From the IMG/VR virus record IMGVR_UViG_3300009507_000177, positions 1 through 20,087 of that record: a DNA stretch of 20,087 bases. The stretch is one strand, 5' to 3'. The translations under genes were made by a program, and so were the position numbers. The notes beneath the pieces were generated by a model. The model was not told the origin of the DNA. It did no database searches and saw only the letters and a list, made by a program, of their open reading frames with translations. Position 1 is the stretch's first letter. The number at the start of each line of letters is the position of its first letter. This document shows, one piece after another, positions 13,944-20,087 of the stretch. This DNA is from a virus.

Positions 13944-15953
13944 ATGGCAGACATCAAATCATATAGTGAAATGTCCGACGCAGAGATCACTAAGATCGTT
14001 GAGACAAACATCCGCCGCAGCGTGGGTTACTACGACAGCGAGATCTCAACTGAACGCCGCAGAGTTATCGAGTATTACAACGGCAAGCTACCGAAAGCAC
14101 CTGAAGGCAAAAGCAAGTATGTGTCTATGGATGTATACGACAGCGTCGAAGGTCTAAAGGCCAGCTTGCTAGAGACGTTTGCTGCTGGTAACCGCATTGT
14201 AAAGTTTGCGCCGCAAGGTCCAGAAGACGTAGCTAAGGCAGAAGTATGCAGTGCCTATACAGACTATGTCTGCTTCCGTCAGAACGATTTGTACTCCGTT
14301 ATGAGCTCAGTAATCCACGATGGTCTCACAGCGCGAGCCGGTGTTGCCAAAGTCTACTTTGAAACAAGTGAAGAGCAAGAAGAGCAAGAGTTTAGCAATC
14401 TTACCCAAGACGAGCTGGACATGCTCTTGGCTGACGATGGTGTCGAGCTTGGTGACAGCGATACAGATGACTTCGGTCTTATCAGCGGTAACGTATATGT
14501 CACCCGTGACACCAGTCAGGTTAAGATTGAAAACATTGCGCCGGAAGAGTTTCTAATCGAGCCTCAAGCTCGTGCGCTGCATCCTGACTTTATTAACTTC
14601 TGTGCCCATCGCACTCGCAAGACACTCAGCGAGCTGCGCGACATGGGTTATGACGAAGACAAGATTAGTAAGCTTAGCGATGCCGATGGTGTCGAGATGG
14701 AAACAGACCCTGAAATCCTAGCTCGTCACGAAGGCACCGGCTCCGACCGAGGATTTAGTGCCGAAGGCTACCAAGACCAAGTACGCCAGGTAATGTGCTA
14801 TGAGGCTTACATCCAACTTGACAAAGAAGGCACCGGAACAGCTCGTCTATACCGCGCCTTTATGGCTGGCACTACGCTGCTCGATTGTGAGCTGGCAGAC
14901 CGCATTCCGTTTATCGCCTTTGTGCCGATCCCGATCCCTCACGCTTTCTTCGGTTCCAACTTCGCTGAGAAGCTTGTCGCCACGCAGAATGCTCGCACGG
15001 TACTTACGCGCTCCATCCTAGACCACGCTGCGATTACCAACGCGCCTCGCTACATGGTGACAAAAGGCGGTCTGACCAACCCGCGTGAATTGATTGACAA
15101 CCGTGTAGGCGGCTTAGTTAATGTGACGCGGCCCGATGCTATTCAGCCGATGCCGCAAGCACCTCTTAACCCGTTTATCTTCCAAACCATTAAGATGCTG
15201 GACGAGGACAAAGAGGACACCTCAGGTGTGTCACGTTTGAGCCAAGGCACGAACAAAGATGCTGTAAGTAAACAGAACAGCAGTGCGATGATTGAGCAGT
15301 TGGCCTCTATGAGCCAGACCCGTCAGAAGATTATCGCTCGCAACTTTGCCAACCAGTTTATCAAGCCGCTCTTCCACGAGGTGTATCGCCTTTGCGTCGA
15401 GAACGAGGACTACGAGAAGATTATTCAAGTGGCCGGAGACTTCATTGCGGTAACACCAGGCGACTGGGAGCAAAAGCGCGATGTCATGGTCGAGTTGAAA
15501 CTCGGATACGGAGAAGCTGACAAAGAAGCTCAGAAGCTTGCAAACCTGCACGTCACGCTTAGCCAAGACCCAACACTTTCACAGTTATACAAGCCTGAGA
15601 ACGCTTACGCGCTCATGCGTGATGCAATGCGTCACCAAGGCATCCTAAATGTCGAGGAGTACTTAACGCCTCCCGATCAGATACCACCTCCGCAGCCTGA
15701 TCCTAACGCGGATATGCAAATGCAGATGGTGGCTAAACAGCTCGAGATCCAAGATCGTCAAGTTTCGATCAGTGAGCAGAAGGCAGCTTTGGAAGCCCAA
15801 ATCTCCCAAGCCAAATTGGAGCTCGACAGAATGAAAGCACAGAACGAGCTGGCAATCCGTTCGGATAGTCAAGACCTCAAAGAGGAGCAGTTCTTGCACA
15901 AACAGCGGATAGACCAAGCCGAGCTACAGCTCGCCCGTCTAAAGCAAAACTAA
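13944..15953 (+). CDS. Portal protein (head-tail connector)
   Basis: A 669-aa protein right after TerL, in the standard portal position. It would form the dodecameric ring at one capsid vertex through which TerL moves DNA, and nucleate head assembly. The N-terminal half has the typical opening (RRRVIEYYNGKLP, then YVSMDVYDSVEGLKASLLETF) and an acidic insertion (about residues 145-175). The central part (VATQNARTVLTRSILDHAA, then MLDEDKEDTSGVSRLSQGT) resembles the P22-type portal family, where such a segment precedes the crown. The last 80 residues are Gln-, Lys- and Glu-rich heptad-like helix, a probable coiled-coil barrel or crown. Its length lies between T7 gp8 (about 536 aa) and P22 gp1 (725 aa). 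The start follows GAGGAT with TerL only 2 bp away. Confidence 0.88.
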   Translation: MADIKSYSEMSDAEITKIVETNIRRSVGYYDSEISTERRRVIEYYNGKLPKAPEGKSKYVSMDVYDSVEGLKASLLETFAAGNRIVKFAPQGPEDVAKAEVCSAYTDYVCFRQNDLYSVMSSVIHDGLTARAGVAKVYFETSEEQEEQEFSNLTQDELDMLLADDGVELGDSDTDDFGLISGNVYVTRDTSQVKIENIAPEEFLIEPQARALHPDFINFCAHRTRKTLSELRDMGYDEDKISKLSDADGVEMETDPEILARHEGTGSDRGFSAEGYQDQVRQVMCYEAYIQLDKEGTGTARLYRAFMAGTTLLDCELADRIPFIAFVPIPIPHAFFGSNFAEKLVATQNARTVLTRSILDHAAITNAPRYMVTKGGLTNPRELIDNRVGGLVNVTRPDAIQPMPQAPLNPFIFQTIKMLDEDKEDTSGVSRLSQGTNKDAVSKQNSSAMIEQLASMSQTRQKIIARNFANQFIKPLFHEVYRLCVENEDYEKIIQVAGDFIAVTPGDWEQKRDVMVELKLGYGEADKEAQKLANLHVTLSQDPTLSQLYKPENAYALMRDAMRHQGILNVEEYLTPPDQIPPPQPDPNADMQMQMVAKQLEIQDRQVSISEQKAALEAQISQAKLELDRMKAQNELAIRSDSQDLKEEQFLHKQRIDQAELQLARLKQN

Positions 15954-15962
15954 GGAAAGCAA

Positions 15963-16250
15963 ATGAGCACTACCAACCAAGAAGAGCAAATGATCCATCT
16001 CGGTGACCTCGCTGAGCAGTTAATACAAAGCGAGGCATTCTCCGAAACGATCAATTCATTAGTGGAAGCTACGTTTCAAGCATTCGTCAACACTGCACCC
16101 GAGCAGGATGAAGAACGCCAACGTGCCTACACGCATTACCGTGCAATCGTCGATATCACTAATACGCTGCGCCAGCGCGTAAGCATTCGTGATGAAATCA
16201 ACGCAAAGCATGACGGTGACAACAACCAAACAGACGAAGAGGAAAGCTGA
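15963..16250 (+). CDS. Small acidic protein between portal and scaffold, unknown
   Basis: This 95-aa protein begins 9 bp after the portal stop with a good ribosome binding site (AAGGAAAG) and ends 4 bp before the scaffold start. It is helical and acidic, with LGDLAEQLIQSEAFSETINSL at residues 13-33, ERQRAYTHYRAIVDITNTL in the second half, and a Glu/Asp-rich end. There is no signal peptide, membrane segment or catalytic motif. Small proteins of this kind occupy the same slot in other podoviruses I recall. A helper role in portal or procapsid assembly is inferred from position only. Confidence 0.75.
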   Translation: MSTTNQEEQMIHLGDLAEQLIQSEAFSETINSLVEATFQAFVNTAPEQDEERQRAYTHYRAIVDITNTLRQRVSIRDEINAKHDGDNNQTDEEES

Positions 16251-16254
16251 GACC

Positions 16255-17319
16255 ATGTCAAACAACGTCCCAGATAATACTCGAACAAATATCCCGCTGT
16301 CTGTCGATGACGCGGCGGATGCACTCTTGGCTCGCTGGACTGACGCTGATGAAAATCAGCCATCAGAAAGCGATGTTCCAGAGGCAACAGAATCGGAACC
16401 CACCCCCGAGACTAATGGTTCCGATCTGGTCGATGAGCAAGATACCGAAGTCGAACTAGACGACGATCAAGATCTTGAAGGCCCTGAAGAAGAGGAGCTC
16501 GACGAAGACGACTACGAAGATGAAGATGATCAAGAAGAAGAAGAGACAGAGGAAGAGGCCGAAGAAGCCCGTAAACTGTCCGAAGATGATCTCGTCCCAG
16601 TAACTGTTGACGGAGAGACCCATCAGGTACCTGCCAAGAAGCTTGCGCGTCTTTATGGACAAGAGGCCTCGCTCACCCGAAAGTCTCAAGAACTAGCTAC
16701 CCAGCGTAAAGCTGCAGAAGAGGCAGTGGGTAAAACCAATGCAGTTATGCAGCGTATGCTTGAGAAGGCTGAAGAGGCATATAAGCCTTATGCCGAGGTC
16801 GATATGTTGGTCGCATCTAAGACCATGAACGACTCGGACTTTACGCAATTGCGTAAGGAAGCCCAACAAGCAGAGGAGCAACTTAAGTTCCTTCGTGAAG
16901 AAGCCGACACCTACTACTCATCAATGCGGTCTGAGCAAGACAAGCTTCTGCAGGAGCAAGCCCAGACAGCAGTGAAGGTACTGCAAGAGGCAGTGCCGGA
17001 GTGGTCCAACGAGCTCTACAATGACATCCGCACTTATGCGGTTACCCAGGGCTTGCCGGAAGAACAGGTGAACATGATTGTCGATCCTAACTCGATCATG
17101 ATCTTGAACAAAGCGCGTCTTTACGACCAGGGCAAAAGAGTTGCCTCCGTCAAACGTAAGAAAGCATCAACAAAGAAAACTATGCGGTCGCAGAAAGCCC
17201 CGCCTAGCTCAAAGCAGTTGAAAACAGAGAAGCTTGCTAAGTCCCGTGCCAAGTTGCACGAGCGCGGCAGCGACATTGATGACATTGCAGATGCACTTAT
17301 GGCTCGCTGGGAAGAGTAA
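16255..17319 (+). CDS. Capsid scaffold protein
   Basis: A 354-aa protein directly upstream of the capsid gene with the charge pattern of a scaffold: a very acidic region at about residues 55-110 (runs of Asp and Glu), a long helical coiled-coil centre at about 130-250, and a basic tail (KRKKASTKKTMRSQK). Scaffolds fill the procapsid and leave before packaging. An unusual feature is the near-identical segment at both ends: DDAADALLARW at 18-28 and DDIADALMARW at 342-352, the second being almost the last residues. Scaffold C-termini often bind coat protein, so a doubled motif could give two docking sites. ATG 16255 is preferred over an upstream start at 16189, which would lie inside the previous gene; GAGGAAAG precedes it. 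Confidence 0.85.
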   Translation: MSNNVPDNTRTNIPLSVDDAADALLARWTDADENQPSESDVPEATESEPTPETNGSDLVDEQDTEVELDDDQDLEGPEEEELDEDDYEDEDDQEEEETEEEAEEARKLSEDDLVPVTVDGETHQVPAKKLARLYGQEASLTRKSQELATQRKAAEEAVGKTNAVMQRMLEKAEEAYKPYAEVDMLVASKTMNDSDFTQLRKEAQQAEEQLKFLREEADTYYSSMRSEQDKLLQEQAQTAVKVLQEAVPEWSNELYNDIRTYAVTQGLPEEQVNMIVDPNSIMILNKARLYDQGKRVASVKRKKASTKKTMRSQKAPPSSKQLKTEKLAKSRAKLHERGSDIDDIADALMARWEE

Positions 17320-17352
17320 AACCCCCGCTGAAACATTGAAAGGAATAAAACA

Positions 17353-18237
17353 ATGGCAGCATATACCACTTACGACCAAGTAGGTCTGGCAGAGTCGGTT
17401 GAGGACGTAATCCACGACATTACGCCTACTGATTGCCCATTCTACAGCCTCATCAAGAACGAGAAAGTAAACGCTCGTACATTTGAATGGATTGAGGATT
17501 CGCTTTCCGCGGCAGCCGACAACGCCCAACTAGAGGGTTTCACGGCAACTGACGGAACACTGACTACTCCTTCGACCCGCTCGAACACGACCCAAATCAT
17601 GACCAAAGTATTCAACGTCACAGCAACCGCTGATGCCGTTAAGACTTACGGTCGTGCTAAAGAGACTGCGTACCAGCTTGGTAAAGCTCTGAAAGAGATT
17701 AAGCGCGACTATGAACGCGCCATGATCGGCGTAGACAACGCTGCTGTGACAGGCAACGGATCTACTGCCCGTGAAATGGCTTCTGTTTCGCAACAGATCT
17801 CAACAACGGTTGATGCCGGTTCAGGTTCTACTGATCCGCTCACTGAAGCTAAGCTTCTCGAGCTGGGTCAGGATTGCTATGACAACGGTTCCGACCCAAG
17901 CATCCTCATGATTAAACCTGCCGACGCTACTATTGTAGCTGGCTTTGCAGCCGCCTCAGGCCGCAATCGTGAGTTCGCTCAAAGCCGCGAGCTGGTCAAC
18001 GTAATTGACCTGTACGTCTCGCCATTCGGTGAGTACCGCGTTGTACTCAACCGCCACCAGCTCAGCACCAATGCGTTCCTCATCGATCCGTCGATGTTCC
18101 GCACTGTGTCTCTGCGCCCGTTCACTCGCACTCTGCTTGCTAAGCAAGGCGACAGCGACCGTCACATGGTCACTGGTGAAGTATCTGTCAAGCACAGCAA
18201 CTTCGCTGACTCGGGCATGATCACAGGCCTTTCCTAG
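17353..18237 (+). CDS. Major capsid protein, SU10-like family
   Basis: A 294-aa coat protein following the scaffold gene. The opening (AAYTTYDQVGLAESVEDVIH, then ITPTDCPFYSLIKNEKV) and the segment VTATADAVKTYGRAKETAYQLG are very close to the pattern I recall for the SU10-type major capsid protein family (once called DUF5309), which has the HK97 fold. The central part has RDYERAMIGVDNAAVTGN, and the end VSVKHSNFADSGMITGLS carries the final beta-strand. Length is normal for that family (about 300-350 aa). Start: AAAGGAATAAAACA before ATG 17353. A GC-rich hairpin at 18264-18308 follows the stop, which could adjust expression between this highly produced protein and the next genes. Confidence 0.92.
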   Translation: MAAYTTYDQVGLAESVEDVIHDITPTDCPFYSLIKNEKVNARTFEWIEDSLSAAADNAQLEGFTATDGTLTTPSTRSNTTQIMTKVFNVTATADAVKTYGRAKETAYQLGKALKEIKRDYERAMIGVDNAAVTGNGSTAREMASVSQQISTTVDAGSGSTDPLTEAKLLELGQDCYDNGSDPSILMIKPADATIVAGFAAASGRNREFAQSRELVNVIDLYVSPFGEYRVVLNRHQLSTNAFLIDPSMFRTVSLRPFTRTLLAKQGDSDRHMVTGEVSVKHSNFADSGMITGLS

Positions 18238-18263
18238 GCCTTTGGTGATTAGCTGATTGGGAA

Positions 18264-18308
18264 CCCAGGGGTTTGCAGGTTTCTGCTCTCCTTACTGCTG
18301 CCCCTGGG
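18264..18308 (+). other. GC-rich hairpin downstream of the capsid gene
   Basis: CCCAGGGG (18264-18271) pairs exactly with CCCCTGGG (18301-18308), and inside it GCAG (18275-18278) can pair with CTGC (18283-18286 or 18295-18298). A strong 8-bp stem just after the major capsid gene is where phages often place a partial terminator or RNA-stabilising structure. No T-run follows (GGACCTTCC), so it is not a complete intrinsic terminator. It could be an attenuator, a processing site or a 3' stabiliser of the capsid message. Confidence 0.55.
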
Positions 18309-18341
18309 GGACCTTCCAACGACATACGAAAGGAAGCATTT

Positions 18342-18653
18342 ATGTCTGACACAAAAGACACGAAATCGTATCACGACATTAAAGAGGAACTGATCCAAGA
18401 CGGTGATCGCGTTACTCGTAAGAAGTCACAAGTCATTCCACAAAGCTTTATCCAAGATCTACGCAATCAACGCTTTGCCAGCTCGCACACGCGAGAGGGC
18501 GAAAACCAGCGTCTCGCATCGATCCCTGTAGCAGTTCACGAGAAGTGGCTGCGTGAAGGCTTTGATCTATTCCAACATTCTCACAAGGATGTACTGAAGC
18601 GTTTAAGAGCTGAAAACCTCGACGCATTTATCACAACGAACAAGCAGGTGTAA
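18342..18653 (+). CDS. Small phage protein downstream of capsid, unknown
   Basis: A 103-aa protein starting at ATG 18342 with AAAGGAAG upstream; an in-frame earlier start at 18273 lies within the hairpin region and lacks such a site. Residues 25-40 include KSQVIPQSFIQDLRNQRF, and 60-80 RLASIPVAVHEKWLREGFDL; the C-terminal half is helical. I recall homologous small proteins following the capsid gene in other podoviruses, but no function is known to me. It is soluble and charged, without membrane segment or catalytic signature. It is likely a minor head or completion factor, by position only. Confidence 0.8.
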   Translation: MSDTKDTKSYHDIKEELIQDGDRVTRKKSQVIPQSFIQDLRNQRFASSHTREGENQRLASIPVAVHEKWLREGFDLFQHSHKDVLKRLRAENLDAFITTNKQV

Positions 18654-18655
18654 CT

Positions 18656-18823
18656 ATGGGTTTATACGCAAACATCCACGCAAAGAAGAAACGCATTAAA
18701 GCCGGATCGGGCGAAACAATGCGGAAGGCGGGTTCCAAAGGCGCACCGAAAGCTTCTGCTTTTAAAAAGGCCGCTAAGACCGCCAAGAAGAAGCCAGCTA
18801 AGAAGCGCAGCGGATATGCCTAA
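18656..18823 (+). CDS. Tiny basic phage protein, 55 aa
   Basis: This 55-aa reading frame starts at ATG 18656, 2 bp after the previous stop, with AGGTG just upstream. It begins MGLYANIHAKKKRIKAGSGE and continues to KGAPKASAFKKAAKTAKKKP, with roughly one residue in three Lys or Arg. I recall the same opening (MGLYANIHAK, then GSGE and MRK) in tiny proteins at this place in many podovirus genomes, which supports it being real despite its size. High positive charge and the Ala/Lys tail suggest nucleic-acid binding or a packaged basic peptide; neither is proven. Its end overlaps the next gene by 8 bp, as expected for translational coupling. Confidence 0.8.
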   Translation: MGLYANIHAKKKRIKAGSGETMRKAGSKGAPKASAFKKAAKTAKKKPAKKRSGYA

Positions 18824-19001
18824 TTGCGACACATATTATGCTCGGTTCTTTCGTGACTTTCGCGGCGCATACATCTGGGCATCCGAGCTCGGCGAAGGCA
18901 AAGGCAAGTCCTTTAGCTTTGACGTGAAGTGGGACAGCGAGGCATTGGCTTGGAAGGCCTCAGCCCGATGGACAATACCGACATCCAATAGAGAGGATTA
19001 A
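18816..19001 (+). CDS. Small protein between basic peptide and adaptor, unknown
   Basis: This 61-aa frame starts at ATG 18816, overlapping the previous gene's stop by 8 bp, and ends 5 bp before the adaptor start. It is aromatic-rich (YYARFFRDFRGAYIWASEL, then SFSFDVKWDSEALAWKASAR) with a beta-like second half. I do not recognise it. The tight fit between two convincing genes, with no other good frame in the gap, supports it as coding. No membrane segment, metal site or catalytic motif is seen. Confidence 0.65.
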   Translation: MPNCDTYYARFFRDFRGAYIWASELGEGKGKSFSFDVKWDSEALAWKASARWTIPTSNRED

Positions 19002-19006
19002 TCGCA

Positions 19007-19621
19007 ATGAATTACGGCGATCTTAAAACGCATTTTAATGAAGTGCTGAACCGCAGCGATATCAGCACAGTACTAACTGAGCGTTTTATCGACCAGGGCT
19101 TGGCGCGTATCCAGCGCAGCCTCCGAGTGCCTTTTATGGAGAAGCAGCGGAAGTACACGATCAGCAGCTCGACCCCACACATCACGCTGCCGAATGATTT
19201 CTTAGAAACCCGCGACCTCTATCACAGCTCCGGCACGACACTTGAGCGCGTTAGCATGGAAACAATGCAAGCCCTTAAAGCGAACAGCTTAGTCGGTAAT
19301 CCAACCAAGTACGCTCGAGAGCAAGCCTCATTGCTCCTGTACCCGCAGCCTGGCGATGGCACGGTGACACTTAATTACTATGGCGAGCTCGAAGCGTTTG
19401 TGTCGGATAGCACTGAGACAACAATCACGAAAGTGGCACCTGACTTGGTGATCTATGCCGGTCTAACCTTCGCAGCCGATTTCTATCTTGATGAGCGCAG
19501 CCCACTGTTCGAGGCAAAATACAAAGCCTTCCTCGAGGAGCTGCAAGAGCAGTCTAACGACCAAGAGCTGAACGGCGGCACCCAAAGCATTTCACTAGCC
19601 TTTACATATGACGAGGAGTAA
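19007..19621 (+). CDS. Head-tail adaptor protein, SU10/T7 gp11-like
   Basis: A 204-aa protein with the standard adaptor layout: an N-terminal helical bundle (YGDLKTHFNEVLNRSDIS, then ERFIDQGLARIQRSLRVP), a short beta domain (TISSSTPHITLPNDFLETRD, later LLLYPQPGDGTVTLNYYG), and a helical end (PLFEAKYKAFLEELQEQSND). Proteins of this type (T7 gp11, the SU10 adaptor) form a ring under the portal and link it to the nozzle. Length fits (about 200 aa). GAGAGG at 18991-18996 precedes ATG 19007. It agrees with the SU10-type capsid protein upstream. The tail fibre gene begins 5 bp downstream. Confidence 0.85.
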   Translation: MNYGDLKTHFNEVLNRSDISTVLTERFIDQGLARIQRSLRVPFMEKQRKYTISSSTPHITLPNDFLETRDLYHSSGTTLERVSMETMQALKANSLVGNPTKYAREQASLLLYPQPGDGTVTLNYYGELEAFVSDSTETTITKVAPDLVIYAGLTFAADFYLDERSPLFEAKYKAFLEELQEQSNDQELNGGTQSISLAFTYDEE

Positions 19622-19626
19622 CCGGT

Positions 19627-20087
19627 ATGGCGAACAGTAGTTTCTTCAAAGATGGAGGCAGTGGCTCAGGAACCTTTCAGACGATCGAAACAAAGATCGC
19701 TGAAGCTGAGGCAGCAAAGGTAGCAGCCGAAGCTGCTCAGGTAGCAGCCGAGCAAGCTGAGACAGATGCCCAGACCGCAGAGGCAGGTTCTGTTGCGGCT
19801 AAAAACACCGCAGTCGCATCGAGTGGCAATGCAGCAATCAGCGAAAGTAATGCAGCATCGAGCGCGGCAAATGCTTCGAACAAAGCTTCGGACACACAGA
19901 AGCTCGCAATCAATCCAGAGGATAGCCAGTACACCCTTAGCGATGGGTCTACAACCGGCTACTCTGCACTTCATTACAACGAAAAAGCAGCGGATAGCCT
20001 GGCTTCAACCACAACGCAAGCATCTAACGCAGCGGCATCTGCAGTCACAGCAGGACAGCACAAGGATGATGCTGAGAGCGCGAAAAC
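19627..20087 (+). CDS. Tail fibre, N-terminal part (runs off the window)
   Basis: The frame is open from ATG 19627 to the window's end, giving at least 153 residues. The start has a good ribosome binding site, GAGGAG at 19613-19618, inside the end of the adaptor gene. The opening (MANSSFFKDGGSGSGTFQTI) is followed by an Ala-, Glu- and Ser-rich helical region (about 22-100), a trimeric coiled-coil shaft type. Residues 112-121 are YSALHYNEKA, a motif frequent in the shafts of phage tail fibres (related to YSAKHWAEKA). The receptor-binding end is beyond the window. Internal near-repeats (GGTAGCAGCCGA twice) come from the Ala-rich coding. The missing C-terminus would decide host range. Confidence 0.85.
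   Translation, partial: MANSSFFKDGGSGSGTFQTIETKIAEAEAAKVAAEAAQVAAEQAETDAQTAEAGSVAAKNTAVASSGNAAISESNAASSAANASNKASDTQKLAINPEDSQYTLSDGSTTGYSALHYNEKAADSLASTTTQASNAAASAVTAGQHKDDAESAK

Noticed and set aside
16189-16254. Longer N-terminus for the scaffold from 16189
   Set aside because: That stretch codes for the end of the 95-aa protein in another frame; ATG 16255 has its own ribosome binding site and a natural start.
814-19974. Many long minus-strand frames opposite the virion genes
   Set aside because: They are complementary shadows of real + strand genes, with no ribosome binding sites and unnatural compositions.

Overview
The window looks like the late (virion structure and packaging) module of a short-tailed, podovirus-type dsDNA phage. 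Every convincing gene is on the + strand, genes are tightly packed with start/stop overlaps, and the order is terminase small and large subunits, portal, scaffold, major capsid protein and head-tail adaptor. The capsid protein and the adaptor both resemble the phage SU10 families. The small accessory proteins resemble ones I recall from marine and environmental podoviruses. That impression of habitat and host is memory, not a search. No integrase, repressor, tRNA, IS element or CRISPR array is visible.

Layout. (1) 1-171: the C-terminus of a gene that enters from the left, ending in a Cys-x4-Cys tail like that of ribonucleotide reductases. (2) 172-862: about 690 bp without a convincing gene, but unusually rich in structure: a 10-bp inverted repeat, a promoter-like pair, a Shine-Dalgarno followed by ATG-TAG, a 14-bp direct repeat, a 13-copy CTYAGG/11-bp tandem array, a near-perfect dyad, a 7-bp hairpin and a rho-independent terminator. 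(3) 863-4269: tail-tip collar-type protein, a small four-cysteine protein, a tail nozzle-like protein, a 93-aa protein and a cupin-like protein. (4) 4266-11699: three consecutive genes of 363, 381 and 1717 aa that match the T7 gp14-gp15-gp16 ejection proteins in order and general character. The largest carries a C-terminal HEIAH zinc-metallopeptidase motif. (5) 11716-13941: a small lipoprotein, TerS and TerL. (6) 13944-18237: portal, a 95-aa protein, an acidic scaffold and the major capsid protein. (7) 18342-20087: three small proteins (one only 55 aa and strongly basic), the head-tail adaptor, and the Ala-rich N-terminus of a tail fibre that runs off the right edge.

How the parts work together. 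Scaffold and capsid protein build the procapsid around the portal. TerS and TerL fill it with DNA. The adaptor, nozzle, collar protein and fibre complete the short tail. The three ejection proteins would be stored in the head and released into the cell envelope at infection. The lipoprotein sits where T7-like phages keep lysis genes, so a spanin-like or exclusion role is possible.

Most unusual are the structured intergenic region (a candidate untranslated RNA and/or a T7 SRL-like genome-end element), the DD[AI]ADAL[LM]ARW motif present at both ends of the scaffold, the TLTTQG tag shared by the C-termini of two adjacent ejection proteins, and the protease-like domain in the 1717-aa protein. 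Function calls rest on motifs, gene order and remembered families; no database search was possible.
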